This document shows positions 1 to 8,810 of a DNA stretch of 64,000 bases, piece after piece. Numbering within the stretch: the first letter of the stretch is position 1; the number at the start of each line of letters is the position of its first letter. This stretch comes from Lachnospiraceae bacterium (GTDB lineage Bacteria > Bacillota > Clostridia > Lachnospirales > Lachnospiraceae). The stretch spans positions 11,056 through 75,055 of the forward strand of contig JAGKTY010000008.1 in the NCBI GenBank assembly GCA_021153185.1, given 5' to 3'. The position numbers were made by a program, and so were the translations under genes. The notes beneath the pieces were generated by a model. It saw nothing but the letters and a program-made list of their open reading frames with translations. It made no database searches and had not been told where the DNA came from.

Positions 1-147
1 ATCCATTCCCGCGCGCTTCACTGATTTCTCATCGAGGTGAAATCCAAGTGGCTCAATCAAATGCAGGCTCGTTCCTGTCGCCACACAGGTTCTTCCGATA
101 TTTCCCGTATTTGCCGGAATCTCCGGCTCATGTAACACGATATGCAT
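1..147 (-). CDS. trmL: tRNA (cytidine/uridine(34)-2'-O)-methyltransferase, 5' part only
   Basis: The first 49 codons of a SPOUT-family methyltransferase of the TrmL/YibK type run off the left edge of the window. Known family members methylate the ribose of wobble base 34 in tRNA-Leu isoacceptors, using S-adenosylmethionine. The visible N-terminus carries the family hallmark EPEIPANTGNIGRTC followed by LHLIEPLGF and DEKSVKRAGMD, all typical of TrmL. The ATG is preceded by AGAGGAG, which lies within the last codons of the upstream AIR-synthase-like gene, so the two are probably co-transcribed (1-bp gap). The C-terminal knot that binds AdoMet lies outside the window, so integrity cannot be judged. 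Confidence 0.88.
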   Translation of the reverse strand, partial: MHIVLHEPEIPANTGNIGRTCVATGTSLHLIEPLGFHLDEKSVKRAGMD

Positions 148-148
148 G

Positions 149-1102
149 TCATTCTCCTCTGTAAATAAGTTTCAAAAGTTCATCCGGCTTTACCGGTTCC
201 AAGAATCGTTTCTCTTCCGCCGTCACAATCACGCGGTCATGACAGGCGCTCGTTGTGCCAAGATACGCTGCACGGATGCCGGCCTGCTCTAAACGCTCCA
301 CAAGTGCATTTCCGTCTTTGGATACCATCAGTAGCCCACCAAGCCCGTAAAGCTCATATGGGTTAAGCTCATATAACTCGCAAAATTCAATGGTCTCCTG
401 ACTGATTGGAAAGTGCCTAAGATGAATTTCCATGCCGACGTTACCTGCTTCTCCAAGCTGCCATAGCGCGCCAAATACACCGCCCTTACTGATTGGGATT
501 GCCAAATAGTCTTCCTCCGTAAGCGTCAGCTCATTTTGTACGGAAAGCAGCTCCCTTTTTTCCAGGGCTTTTTGCACAAAGTAGTAAGGGAACCGCGCCG
601 ATAATTCTTCCTTTTTGAGCTGTGCCATCATCGCGGTTGCTCCGTTTGCAAGCGTCTTTGTCATCACAATATCCAAACCGGGTTCAATCTGTTTTCGCGT
701 ATGCTTGTCACTTCCAATCATGCTGACACTTGCCATCGGCGGCATAACCGCATCTACAACCTCTACCTGACAGGAAGTCATTTGTACACCTGTCTTTTCC
801 AGCACTGCCGAAATTGCCCGGATCACGCGTTTTAAAAAGGCCTCTGACTGACGCGTTGTCAACGTGAGGGATACCATTGCGGCCCGCGGCGTGCCTCCAC
901 TTGCGACCATCTGATTATACGCATCATAAAATGCATATACAGCAACATCCTCTGATACAAACGCCATTTGCCCGAGCGCAAAACAATCTGCAAAAAAGGC
1001 ACAGTTTTGTTCTGCGCCTTTTAAAATCCTGCTTTGCTCTATTGTTAAAACTTTACAGACAGAGCGGTCATAAATGCTCTGTGAAATCTTTCCTGTTTTC
1101 AT
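149..1102 (-). CDS. AIR synthase-related protein (PurM/HypE-like fold)
   Basis: A 317-residue protein that resembles the AIR-synthase-related (PurM/HypE-like) ATP-binding family found in many Clostridia. Its exact reaction is not known to me and it is not a clear purM or hypE. Visible features are the N-terminal MKTGKISQSIYDRSV segment, a central VSMIGSDKHTRK stretch, VMTKTLANGATAMM resembling the PurM core, and a C-terminal KPDELLKLIYRG. I chose the ATG at 1102 because GGAG sits five bases upstream and the protein then starts like its family. An ATG at 1120 overlapping the vanW stop (TGATG) is possible but has no ribosome site; longer extensions run through the out-of-frame Ala/Gln tail of vanW. 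It lies between vanW and trmL in one apparent operon. Confidence 0.7.
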   Translation of the reverse strand: MKTGKISQSIYDRSVCKVLTIEQSRILKGAEQNCAFFADCFALGQMAFVSEDVAVYAFYDAYNQMVASGGTPRAAMVSLTLTTRQSEAFLKRVIRAISAVLEKTGVQMTSCQVEVVDAVMPPMASVSMIGSDKHTRKQIEPGLDIVMTKTLANGATAMMAQLKKEELSARFPYYFVQKALEKRELLSVQNELTLTEEDYLAIPISKGGVFGALWQLGEAGNVGMEIHLRHFPISQETIEFCELYELNPYELYGLGGLLMVSKDGNALVERLEQAGIRAAYLGTTSACHDRVIVTAEEKRFLEPVKPDELLKLIYRGE

Positions 1103-1119
1103 ATTCGCTCCGCTTCCCA

Positions 1120-2709
1120 TCAAGGAGTGATCACTGTCACTCCGCCACCTGACTGGGCTTGTGCAGCAGCTGCCGCCGCCGCTGCAATCTGGCGCTGCTG
1201 TTCCTGAATCTGTGCCTGCTGTGCTGCCGCTGCCGCTGCATTTGCCGGCCCCGGCAAGGCTACACCTGCTCCTCCTGCTGCTACCGCTCTGCAATTATCA
1301 ATGCTTCCGGAAGCAATCGCCGCATTGATGGCTGCTGCCACATTCGGATCGGCTGTTGCAGTACCAACCGTGGCTGTACGTGGTGATGGGGCATACGTAC
1401 TCTTGTTGAATACTTCTCTGCTCTCCTCCACGCCATCAACTGTCACAATCTTCCAAAGCTGTGCCACATATCCGATATGTGCACTCTGCACATCAACATG
1501 TCCGACCGGAGATGCAGGATCCGGAATAATCTTTTCCCCTTCCGGAACGGTCTTTGAAATCGTCTCACTTTCAAATGTAACTTTTCTGTTTGATGGTCTT
1601 GTCTCAACACCATATACGGTAAATGTAATCTTCTTATCGGAAGTCGTGACACCTTCGATATAAACCGGATGCTCCAGATTATTCACAAACCGGAAGTCTT
1701 TTTCTGTTCCGGAAATCGCTGCGTCACAGGATGGATCAACATATGTTACAATCATCGAATGATTCATTCTCTGTGTCACCTCGAGCTCTGCACGGATAAC
1801 CGCATTGTAAAGGGTTGTGGATACCTGACAGATACCACCGCCCAAACTCTCAACAACCATACCATTGCTGTAAGAACCGGCCATATAATATCCGTTTGCC
1901 TCTGTAAACGGGCTGACTGTACCATATGTTGAGAACTCATCACCCGGGTAAAGCAACGTACCGTTGATCAACTTACAGCCGTTTGCTACGTTTCCGCTTC
2001 GGTTTGATCCGGATGTGGAATAGCTCGTCGTAAATGTACCGAGAACGTCTTTCACCATAGAAAGCTCCTGCGTTGTTCCACGTGGCTCGGCAACCTGCGC
2101 AACAAGTTCAACCTCTGCATCCTGTCCATCCCATTCGCCATTTGTCAAAAGCTCTGTAATCGCTTTTTCGGAACCTGCCACGTCAATAACGACACCCGTC
2201 TGTCCTTCTGTCACAACAAATGCTCCATTTTCTCTGGAAAGTGTTGCGTCGACAGGGTCTACATTAAAGGATGCACAATCATTCTCAAGAATCGACCGGA
2301 TCTTTTCGTCATCGACCGCCAGTGTCAGCGGCAGCACCATATTTTCGTGCTCGAGATCCTTTAACGCTTTGTATCTCTGGATAATATTTCCGCTTTTGCC
2401 GATACCGCCCGCTTCGTCGACAACCTCCGGATTACTCCAGCTCAGTCCCAATTCGCCGGCTGTTACCGTCAGCTTATTATTATTCATGCCATCGAGTGTG
2501 ATTTTGGCATTTGACATTGTACTTACATATTCCGAAACGGCTGCCTCTGCCTCTAACGTAGACATACCGGAAACATTCACGTCTCCGATATAAATACCAT
2601 TCTCAATCGTGGCCATTGTCGTAGCTGCCATAGACGGCATACGGACGCATGTCACCACGATTGCAAGAAGTGCAAAAAGCGGCACTGCTGTTTTTAAAAA
2701 TTTTTTCAT
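1120..2709 (-). CDS. VanW-family exported protein with YoaR-like and G5 domains
   Basis: A 529-residue secreted or membrane-anchored wall protein. Residues 1-28 form a signal peptide. Residues about 40-215 resemble the YoaR-type putative peptidoglycan-binding region. Residues 222-355 are a VanW domain with the conserved GGGICQVSTTLYNA (about 290-303), NHSMIVTYVDP and KDFRFVN. Residues 372-447 resemble a G5 domain (VTFES, VPEGEK, EVFNKSTY). The tail is rich in Ala and Gln with low complexity and ends VTVITP. VanW domains occur near vancomycin resistance genes but their biochemical role is unknown; here nothing suggests a resistance cluster, so a wall-associated housekeeping role is inferred. 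The stop overlaps by one base an alternative start of the downstream gene. Confidence 0.85.
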   Translation of the reverse strand: MKKFLKTAVPLFALLAIVVTCVRMPSMAATTMATIENGIYIGDVNVSGMSTLEAEAAVSEYVSTMSNAKITLDGMNNNKLTVTAGELGLSWSNPEVVDEAGGIGKSGNIIQRYKALKDLEHENMVLPLTLAVDDEKIRSILENDCASFNVDPVDATLSRENGAFVVTEGQTGVVIDVAGSEKAITELLTNGEWDGQDAEVELVAQVAEPRGTTQELSMVKDVLGTFTTSYSTSGSNRSGNVANGCKLINGTLLYPGDEFSTYGTVSPFTEANGYYMAGSYSNGMVVESLGGGICQVSTTLYNAVIRAELEVTQRMNHSMIVTYVDPSCDAAISGTEKDFRFVNNLEHPVYIEGVTTSDKKITFTVYGVETRPSNRKVTFESETISKTVPEGEKIIPDPASPVGHVDVQSAHIGYVAQLWKIVTVDGVEESREVFNKSTYAPSPRTATVGTATADPNVAAAINAAIASGSIDNCRAVAAGGAGVALPGPANAAAAAAQQAQIQEQQRQIAAAAAAAAQAQSGGGVTVITP

Positions 2710-2733
2710 AGGGGGCTCCTTGTGTTATAATAT

Positions 2734-2835
2734 CTATAGGCCAACTGCTGAAAGTGCAAGTGGCAATACCATTGCAATGATCAAAACTACAATTATTATG
2801 ACTGCAATTGTTTTTTGTTGTTTTTTTCGAAACAT
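2734..2835 (-). CDS. 33-residue single-span membrane peptide
   Basis: A short reading frame starting MFRKKQQKTIA, with a strong ribosome site (GAAGAGGTG, about 5 bases before ATG). Residues 10-31 form one hydrophobic helix (IIIVVLIIAMVLPLALSA) after a basic N-terminus, so an N-in/C-out topology is predicted by the positive-inside rule. It lies 24 bases upstream of vanW in the same direction, so it may be translated from the same transcript. It is divergent from the 2868 gene, with only 32 bases between the two starts and both ribosome sites inside that gap. No family was recognised; function unknown. It is too short for most automatic gene callers. Confidence 0.6.
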   Translation of the reverse strand: MFRKKQQKTIAVIIIVVLIIAMVLPLALSAVGL

Positions 2836-2867
2836 AAAATCACCTCTTCTTTGAAAGGATATTATAT

Positions 2868-3482
2868 ATGAAATTCCCCTTCTTGGCAAGTTTTATCGTC
2901 TTCATAATTTGGCTGAAATACGAACTTGGAAAAAGTAATAAAAAGAATGTAAATGCGGAATCAGATTTTTGGGAAAATGAACAACGCGCGAACGAAGTTC
3001 GTAAAAAACCGCTCAATGATTTGGACTATATTGCGCTCCCAAAGGACATTTTGCCCTATGACATTTTAGCTGAACATCCGGATATTGTCAGCGCACGCGA
3101 AAAAATTTCTTCTTTATCTGACAAAAAAATAGTCAATCTGACAGGATTTACCAATACGGAATTGAAACTTGCCTATGGAACAGCAAATATTACACCTCTG
3201 ACAGAATATGACGATAACTACGCGCTGCTCGTTTCCCAGATCCAGATTTGGGCAAATGTGCTCTGTGAAAACGGCTATGAAGAAGCCGCCGTTCCAATGC
3301 TTGAATTTGCCATTGAGACAGGAAGCGACGTCCGTGGTTCCTACGCGCTTCTTTTGGCATATTACCGGGCACATGGAAATACCGCCGGTATCTCACACCT
3401 AAAAGAAAAAGCGCAGTCCTTAAACAGTTTGTCAAAAGACAGCATCCTCAGACTTCTTTCTTCGGATAGCCAAACTGATTAA
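2868..3482 (+). CDS. conserved hypothetical membrane-anchored protein
   Basis: A 204-residue protein of unknown function. Residues 1-17 form a single N-terminal hydrophobic anchor (FPFLASFIVFIIWL) followed by a charged soluble region. The C-terminal half, from about residue 115, is helical and resembles TPR-type repeats (ALLVSQIQIWANVLCENGYEEAAVPMLE is typical helix-turn-helix spacing), suggesting a protein-interaction role. The start has GAAAGGATATT before ATG. It is one of few rightward genes in this arm and its last 35 bases overlap the 3' end of the convergent exonuclease gene. The promoter probably lies inside the divergent 33-codon peptide gene, since no room exists between the starts. 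Confidence 0.6.
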   Translation: MKFPFLASFIVFIIWLKYELGKSNKKNVNAESDFWENEQRANEVRKKPLNDLDYIALPKDILPYDILAEHPDIVSAREKISSLSDKKIVNLTGFTNTELKLAYGTANITPLTEYDDNYALLVSQIQIWANVLCENGYEEAAVPMLEFAIETGSDVRGSYALLLAYYRAHGNTAGISHLKEKAQSLNSLSKDSILRLLSSDSQTD

Positions 3483-4179
3483 CAAGCCGGTCGTACCTAC
3501 GACTGGCTTCATTTTTGGTCAGACGCTCTAAATCCTCTGCCGGCTGCAAATTGAGCCTTTCATAAAAGGCTTTTAGCTGTGCAATTTGACGCTTGCTTGC
3601 CTTTGCCTCTTTCTTAACCTCATACACAAGCGCGACCGGTGCAAAAACATCCTTTTGTGCATCGGATAACGCATCCTTGTAAAACGTATGATGTAAATAT
3701 TGATATAATTCCCATGTCGCCTGTACATCGGATAACGCTCTGTGGGGGTGATGGGTAATTCCCAGCCGCCTGCACAGATCAGGCAGCTTCTTGCTTTCCT
3801 CCTGCGCCAGAAAGCATCTTGCAATCCGCAGCGTATCGATGCCCTTTCTTTCAAATGACATCCCCTGATTCACAAATGCCCGTTTCAAAAAAGAAAAGTC
3901 AAAAATTACATGGTGCCCTATGAGTACACTATCCCCCGCAAATTCCAAAAATGCCGGCAGCACTTCCTCGATATAAGGCACATTCTGCAAATCTTCATCG
4001 GTAATGTTCGTCAGCTCCTTTACCTTATCCGAAAGCTGCACACCCGGATTCACAAGCTGACAAAACGACGATGTAACCGTTCCGTTCTCAATCCGGATTG
4101 CACCGATTTCTATAATTTTATCCGTCTTTGGATTCAGTCCCGTTGTCTCCAAATCGACAACAACATACGTTTCATTCAT
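3448..4179 (-). CDS. DEDDh 3'-5' exonuclease (DNA polymerase III epsilon-like)
   Basis: A 243-residue exonuclease of the DnaQ/RNase T family. The ExoI motif is VVDLETTGLNP with metal ligands D9 and E11, ExoII contains D94 (VIFDFSFLKR), and ExoIII is HRALSDVQ with H146 and D151, so the catalytic set is complete and of the DEDDh type. Such free-standing exonucleases in Bacillota remove 3' nucleotides from DNA and can proofread or act in repair. The C-terminal 70 residues (KKEAKASKRQIAQLKAFYERL to the end) form an extra helical region with a tripartite look that I do not recognise. The start overlaps the radical-SAM gene by 8 bp, implying coupling. Confidence 0.85.
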   Translation of the reverse strand: MNETYVVVDLETTGLNPKTDKIIEIGAIRIENGTVTSSFCQLVNPGVQLSDKVKELTNITDEDLQNVPYIEEVLPAFLEFAGDSVLIGHHVIFDFSFLKRAFVNQGMSFERKGIDTLRIARCFLAQEESKKLPDLCRRLGITHHPHRALSDVQATWELYQYLHHTFYKDALSDAQKDVFAPVALVYEVKKEAKASKRQIAQLKAFYERLNLQPAEDLERLTKNEASRRYDRLVNQFGYPKKEV

Positions 4180-5947
4180 GGTCGTCCCTTTTTACGAGCG
4201 TATCGCCGCACCGTTTGAGCACAATTGTTTCCGCCTCATATGTGAGCGGATTGCGCCGCATATAATCAAACAAAACAAAGTCCGGTTCCGCCGCCGGCTG
4301 TGATAAATCTGCATCATACGCAAAAACTTCTATATGTGTCATGCGTGCCATCTGTCTCGCATCGTACTGTTCATAGGCGCTAAGAATATCATGGTTTGCC
4401 ATCTGGTCCCGGTAAAACTGTCTCATTACGTCTTTATAGGCTGACAAATCCGGTGCAAAATCCGGTCTTGTTTTTGCGTTTTCCCGCAAGTAAAGATCCC
4501 TTGTCAAAAGCTCCTTGTAATAAGCGGTCTTTTCTGCAAAATGTGTTTTGACGAATTCTAATAGCACGTGGTAGCGGTAGCTTCTTGCAGGCGTCTGAAT
4601 GTAGTAGCCTCTTTCTTCATAAAAATCCGCAAGCGCCTCAAACATCGCAAACGGCCTTTCAAATTCCAAGGTAAGCGCAGTAAGCGTCGTCCTGAACTGA
4701 TTCGAATTGTAAAAAAGCTCCACCATTTCTTCGATCTGTTTTAAACGCAGAATTTCCGCATAGCTGATATCATTGGTGCAAAGTACTTCATACGGCGCAT
4801 CATCCGTATACAAAAGCCCATAATCCTTGGCTTTCTGATGCATCTTTGATCCCTTCAGTACCTTCAAAAAGCCAAGCTGCAGCTGCTGTGGATGCATCCG
4901 GAAGACATCATCAAAGGATTTGCCAAAGGATGTATAGTCTTCGTGCGGAAGTCCCACAATGAGGTCTAAATGGATGTGCACATTGTTGCCCTCATGAATC
5001 CGTGCAACAATGCTGCTAAGCTTTTCGACATTCATCACACGGTCAATTTCCTGTATCGTCTGTGGGTTGGTCGACTGTACACCGATTTCGAGCTGGACAG
5101 CGCCCGGTCTGAACCGGTTTAAAATTGCAAGCTCTTCTTCGGAAAGCAAATCGGCCGCCACTTCAAAATGGAAGTTTGTGATACCGTTGTCATGCTCCAA
5201 AATATAATTCCATATTTCTTTTGCATGCGCTTTGTTACAGTTAAATGTCCGGTCTATAAATTTAACCTGGCTAACTTTTTGCGCAATAAAAAAAGCCAGC
5301 TCTTTTTTGACAAGGTCTATATCGCGCAGCCTAACGGTTTTGTCAATCGATGACAAACAATAGCTGCATCGGAACGGACATCCTCTGGATGACTCATAAT
5401 AAATAATGCGGTTCTCAAATTCGCCCGGATTATGATATAAAAACGGGATTTTGGTCAAATCGATAAGCGCTCTCTGCTCATTTTGTACAATCTCTCCCTG
5501 TCCGCTTCGGTACACAATACCGGCAATTTCGCCGAGCGTTCCGGTTCCCTGATAAAACTTTGCAAGCTCCAAAAATGTCTGCTCTCCTTCTCCCAGGATA
5601 ATCCCTTTGATTGCAGGCCATTTTTGCATCAGCCGGCAGGCATCAAAAGACACCTCCGGGCCACCAAGCCAGATATCCACCGATGGAAGCACCTTTTTAA
5701 GTTCCTTTAAAAGTATGTAAACGACATCGATATTCCAGATGTAACAGGAAATCGCAACTACCTCGGGTCTTCTTTGGTATAAATCTGCAATGATCTCTGC
5801 GGGCTGCTGATTAATTGTATAATTTGCAATTTCGATCTCTATATCGCCAAGTTGTCCGTATTGGTTCGCATATGCCTTTAAGCTGTAAACCGCCGGATTG
5901 GAATGGATATATTTTGCGTTGATTGCTGTTAAAATAATCTTTTTCAT
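4172..5947 (-). CDS. B12-binding domain radical SAM protein with DUF4080-like C-terminus
   Basis: A 591-residue protein. Residues 1-150 form a cobalamin-binding-like Rossmann domain (SCYIWNIDVVYILLKEL, WLGGPEVSFD, GEGEQTF). The radical SAM core has the cluster motif CPFRCSYC with C190, C194 and C197. A C-terminal region from about 400 resembles DUF4080. The family binds a [4Fe-4S] cluster and cleaves AdoMet to a radical; substrate unknown. I start at 5947, where GAGAAG lies about 5 bases upstream; an ATG at 5959 has no ribosome site. The upstream HD-GYP gene ends 27 bp away, and a GC-rich hairpin (5964-5990) spans its stop codon. Downstream the exonuclease overlaps by 8 bp. Confidence 0.85.
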   Translation of the reverse strand: MKKIILTAINAKYIHSNPAVYSLKAYANQYGQLGDIEIEIANYTINQQPAEIIADLYQRRPEVVAISCYIWNIDVVYILLKELKKVLPSVDIWLGGPEVSFDACRLMQKWPAIKGIILGEGEQTFLELAKFYQGTGTLGEIAGIVYRSGQGEIVQNEQRALIDLTKIPFLYHNPGEFENRIIYYESSRGCPFRCSYCLSSIDKTVRLRDIDLVKKELAFFIAQKVSQVKFIDRTFNCNKAHAKEIWNYILEHDNGITNFHFEVAADLLSEEELAILNRFRPGAVQLEIGVQSTNPQTIQEIDRVMNVEKLSSIVARIHEGNNVHIHLDLIVGLPHEDYTSFGKSFDDVFRMHPQQLQLGFLKVLKGSKMHQKAKDYGLLYTDDAPYEVLCTNDISYAEILRLKQIEEMVELFYNSNQFRTTLTALTLEFERPFAMFEALADFYEERGYYIQTPARSYRYHVLLEFVKTHFAEKTAYYKELLTRDLYLRENAKTRPDFAPDLSAYKDVMRQFYRDQMANHDILSAYEQYDARQMARMTHIEVFAYDADLSQPAAEPDFVLFDYMRRNPLTYEAETIVLKRCGDTLVKRDDHE

Positions 5948-5974
5948 ATCGCTTCTCATAGAATGAGGCGGTCG

Positions 5975-7051
5975 TTAAACGATCGCCTCAATTTGAATAT
6001 CTTTTCTTGATGATAAATCAAAAAATTCTCCGTTACAGTTCACCGTTGGCTGTCCCAAATGGACAGGATTGATATAAATGATATCTCCCTCCATGCCATT
6101 TGACAGTTTGACGCGCTGGTTCACAAAAGAATTGACTACATTCTCAAGGAATGTCAGGATGTAATGCGGATCATATTTTTGTAATCCTTCATTTTCAAAT
6201 GCCGTGATAACGGTAAATGGACACATGGCATCTCTGAAAACACGGCGGGAAGTCATGGCATCATAGATATCTACTATCGTCACAAGCTTTGCGAACTTTG
6301 ATATTTTGTCTGATGTAAATCCATACGGATATCCGCTTCCGTCACATTTTTCATGGTGCTGCAGGGCGGCATCCTTGATTACCTGGTCAACTCCAAGCTT
6401 ATCGAGTATTTTGTAGCCTTCCGTTGTGTGAATCTTGATGATTTCGTATTCGCTTTGCGAAAGTGCTGATGTTTTCTGTAAAATCTCCCCCGGAATGCGA
6501 AGCTTTCCGACATCGTGAAACAGTCCGCACGCTGTTGCGAGGCGTCTGTCCTCATCACTCATGCGTAGCCATCCCGCAAAAATATTGCATATGACTGCAA
6601 CATTGATGGAATGTGCAAACGTCGAATCATCATAGTCTCTCAGATTCATGAGCATATCCATGGCACTCGTTGATGTGCCTGCACTCGTCACAAGTGATAC
6701 CGTCTGGTTAATGAGCTCCTCTGCATCTATCTCTGCATTCTTATCAATGATTGCGTTGAGCGAATCCTGAAAGTGTAAAATATTGTCATCGTAATCTTGC
6801 TTGAACGCGATAAACTCCGGACTTTGTTTGACTCTCTCTTTGTATGAAAGTTGTTCTATGCTAACATTACTTGTCGCTTCGACTTCTTTATCTTCGATAC
6901 GAATGGAAAAAATATCAAATGAATCGAGCTTTAAAATAACATTGTCTGTCAGCACAACGCCTGATGGCACAATCAATCTTCCATCGATTGCAAATACATC
7001 TTCTGCTGTCACCATACCCGGATGTAAATTCCGAACCTGTACCTTTTTCAT
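5975..7051 (-). CDS. HD-GYP domain phosphohydrolase (putative c-di-GMP phosphodiesterase)
   Basis: A 358-residue cytoplasmic protein. HD-GYP domains hydrolyse the second messenger cyclic di-GMP in known members. The HD pair is in GLFHDVGKLRIP (H179, D180), followed by QHHEKCDGSGYPYG (GYP at 240-242), so the catalytic core is intact. The N-terminal 100 residues contain no recognised sensor; a repeated LHPGMVTAEDV start is common in this class. ATG at 7051 is chosen because GGGGTGG lies 5 bases upstream; the upstream in-frame ATG at 7072 has none. A near-consensus promoter at 7164-7192 drives it. No riboswitch of the GEMM class was seen in the 113-base leader. No diguanylate cyclase is encoded nearby. 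Confidence 0.88.
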   Translation of the reverse strand: MKKVQVRNLHPGMVTAEDVFAIDGRLIVPSGVVLTDNVILKLDSFDIFSIRIEDKEVEATSNVSIEQLSYKERVKQSPEFIAFKQDYDDNILHFQDSLNAIIDKNAEIDAEELINQTVSLVTSAGTSTSAMDMLMNLRDYDDSTFAHSINVAVICNIFAGWLRMSDEDRRLATACGLFHDVGKLRIPGEILQKTSALSQSEYEIIKIHTTEGYKILDKLGVDQVIKDAALQHHEKCDGSGYPYGFTSDKISKFAKLVTIVDIYDAMTSRRVFRDAMCPFTVITAFENEGLQKYDPHYILTFLENVVNSFVNQRVKLSNGMEGDIIYINPVHLGQPTVNCNGEFFDLSSRKDIQIEAIV

Positions 7052-7163
7052 ATGCACCACCCCTTGAAGCACCCAAATTACTCTTTACTGCAAATCGCTT
7101 GCATATCACCGTCTGTTTTCAAACGGTCAAAACATCTCGATATGACGCGATGCAGCTACCATT

Positions 7164-7192
7164 ATTTTACTAAAAGTACCTCACACTGTCAA
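7164..7192 (-). promoter_or_regulatory. sigma-A promoter of the HD-GYP gene
   Basis: On the minus strand -35 TTGACA (7187-7192), 17-bp spacer and -10 TAAAAT (7164-7169). It lies about 115 bases upstream of the HD-GYP start. The rest of the 7073-7280 gap shows only a small hairpin (GTGCA/TGCAC near 7213-7225) beyond the end of the DHH gene. Confidence 0.7.
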
Positions 7193-7280
7193 TGAACGTG
7201 CTCAAATCCGTGCATATTGCACAATTTATTTTTTTAGATATTTTTCTGTTTTATCAAGCAGCTCTTTTCCATGAATCCCC

Positions 7281-8810
7281 CTATGACTGTGCTACTATGG
7301 CATATGTTTTGTCAAAAATATCCCGATCAACAATGTAAACATCCTGAAGATCATCTGTTCTGACCGCCAGATAATCCCCCGGTTTTCCAACCATATATTT
7401 TTCTAAATCCCAGTTTGTAAATACCTTCACCGCCTTTTCAATTTGGCGCGCATAAATCCGAACATTCCCTGTCGGCATACAAACCCCTGCATAATCAATC
7501 AGGGAATGCTTCTTTCCGTCAAGTCTGTTTTTCATAACCGGCTCATACTGGTTATTGATTACACATTGGCTATAACAATATTTTTGATCGATTGGCTTAT
7601 AAGAACGGTCAAATTTATCCTTTCGCTTTGGATACACCTCTCCGTTGATACCAATCATAATGATTAAATCCTCCTCAATCGTCATATCGATATCACCCTC
7701 TAGTGTGCGGATGGTAATCGGCGTACCGATTGGCAAAATATCGGATGCCTTAACATATCCCAGCGGAATGTTTTTCTTTTGATATTTCTCCATCTGGGTT
7801 ACATCTGCTTCATATTCGTCCGCGTAGATCAGTTCAAAGTTGTTATAATACGCAATCATCTGATTGTTAAAGTATGCTTCCGCATGTGTTGTTCCATAGT
7901 TCTCTTCGTAAAGACGTTTGCTGATAAAACCACCTGCCTTTTGCAGATGACCGCCTCCGCTTCCGATATCTTTGGTGAGAAATGCCGCAAGCTCGCTGGC
8001 ATTGACTTCCCTGACACAGCTCCGCACAGAAAACTTATATCCGCCAACCACTTCATTAAATACAACACAGGTCGTAATCTGGTCCACCTGCAGTAAAAAG
8101 TCACTGATCAGTCCCAAAATATTCGCATCACAAGGCTGTGATTTGATGACTGCAAACTTGTAATCTTCGTTGTGTGTACAGCGAAGCATTGCAATTCCGG
8201 CAATCTCAAGCTCTTTCATCGAGATATTGGAGTTGATGAAATATGTCACGTTGGCATGATTATAGACGAGCGAATCCTGCATATCGCGGTCAACAGGATT
8301 GTGCATCTCGGAAAAGCGGTTCGTATCTGTCAAAAGTCCGTAATAAAGTGCTGTCGCCAAATCAATGTTGTCATTGACCGCAAATCCCGCCTCTGTCAAC
8401 ATGCTCCAGACAATCGTAGAACAGCTTCCCATATCAGAAATAATATGCATGCGTGCGATGTCTTCTATCTCAATCTGGTGATGATCGATGACCGCCACAT
8501 TTTCCGCGCGAAGACGCGTGACATTGCCCGCTCCATACTGACAATCAACGGTAATTAAAAGCCCCTTTACCGCATAATCCTCTGCTGCCTCCTTTGGCAG
8601 ATACACAATGGGAATACTCAGTTTGTCAACCATAAGGCACAAATTTGCCTTCTGAATCTGATTCTGCCCACTGTATAATAATTTGACGGATTTCCCTTTT
8701 TCCTGAAAATAACAGTATAAGCCAAATCCTGCTGCCAGCGCATCCGCATCCGGATTGTCGTGACACTGGATTGTGATTTCCGGAAATTCCAAAAGCTCCT
8801 GTAGCATCAT
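7281..8810 (-). CDS. DHH/DHHA1 family phosphoesterase
   Basis: A 509-residue protein with the RecJ/NrnA superfamily fold. The metal motifs are CHDNPDADALAAG (residues 16-28), a middle DCQ (residue ~92), and VIDHHQIEIED around residue 108; the DHHA1 substrate motif is GSGGGHLQKAGGF near residue 287. In the family, such enzymes hydrolyse nanoRNA, cyclic dinucleotide products or single-stranded DNA. The C-terminal 170 residues, beyond the usual NrnA length of about 320, are an extra region I do not recognise. ATG at 8810 follows GGAGGGG at 8 bases; its first codon overlaps the histidine kinase stop (ATGA). The coupling to a two-component system suggests co-expression; the function is not known. 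Confidence 0.82.
   Translation of the reverse strand: MMLQELLEFPEITIQCHDNPDADALAAGFGLYCYFQEKGKSVKLLYSGQNQIQKANLCLMVDKLSIPIVYLPKEAAEDYAVKGLLITVDCQYGAGNVTRLRAENVAVIDHHQIEIEDIARMHIISDMGSCSTIVWSMLTEAGFAVNDNIDLATALYYGLLTDTNRFSEMHNPVDRDMQDSLVYNHANVTYFINSNISMKELEIAGIAMLRCTHNEDYKFAVIKSQPCDANILGLISDFLLQVDQITTCVVFNEVVGGYKFSVRSCVREVNASELAAFLTKDIGSGGGHLQKAGGFISKRLYEENYGTTHAEAYFNNQMIAYYNNFELIYADEYEADVTQMEKYQKKNIPLGYVKASDILPIGTPITIRTLEGDIDMTIEEDLIIMIGINGEVYPKRKDKFDRSYKPIDQKYCYSQCVINNQYEPVMKNRLDGKKHSLIDYAGVCMPTGNVRIYARQIEKAVKVFTNWDLEKYMVGKPGDYLAVRTDDLQDVYIVDRDIFDKTYAIVAQS

Noticed and set aside
877..1386. Cys-rich frames opposite the vanW tail
   Set aside because: They are shadows of the Ala/Gln-rich repeat codons of the VanW protein on the other strand.
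5964..5990. Terminator after the HD-GYP gene
   Set aside because: The GC-rich hairpin spans the stop codon but is not followed by a T-run on the minus strand, so it was not listed as a terminator.
7073..7163. c-di-GMP riboswitch in the HD-GYP leader
   Set aside because: No GEMM-like core was found in the leader downstream of the promoter.
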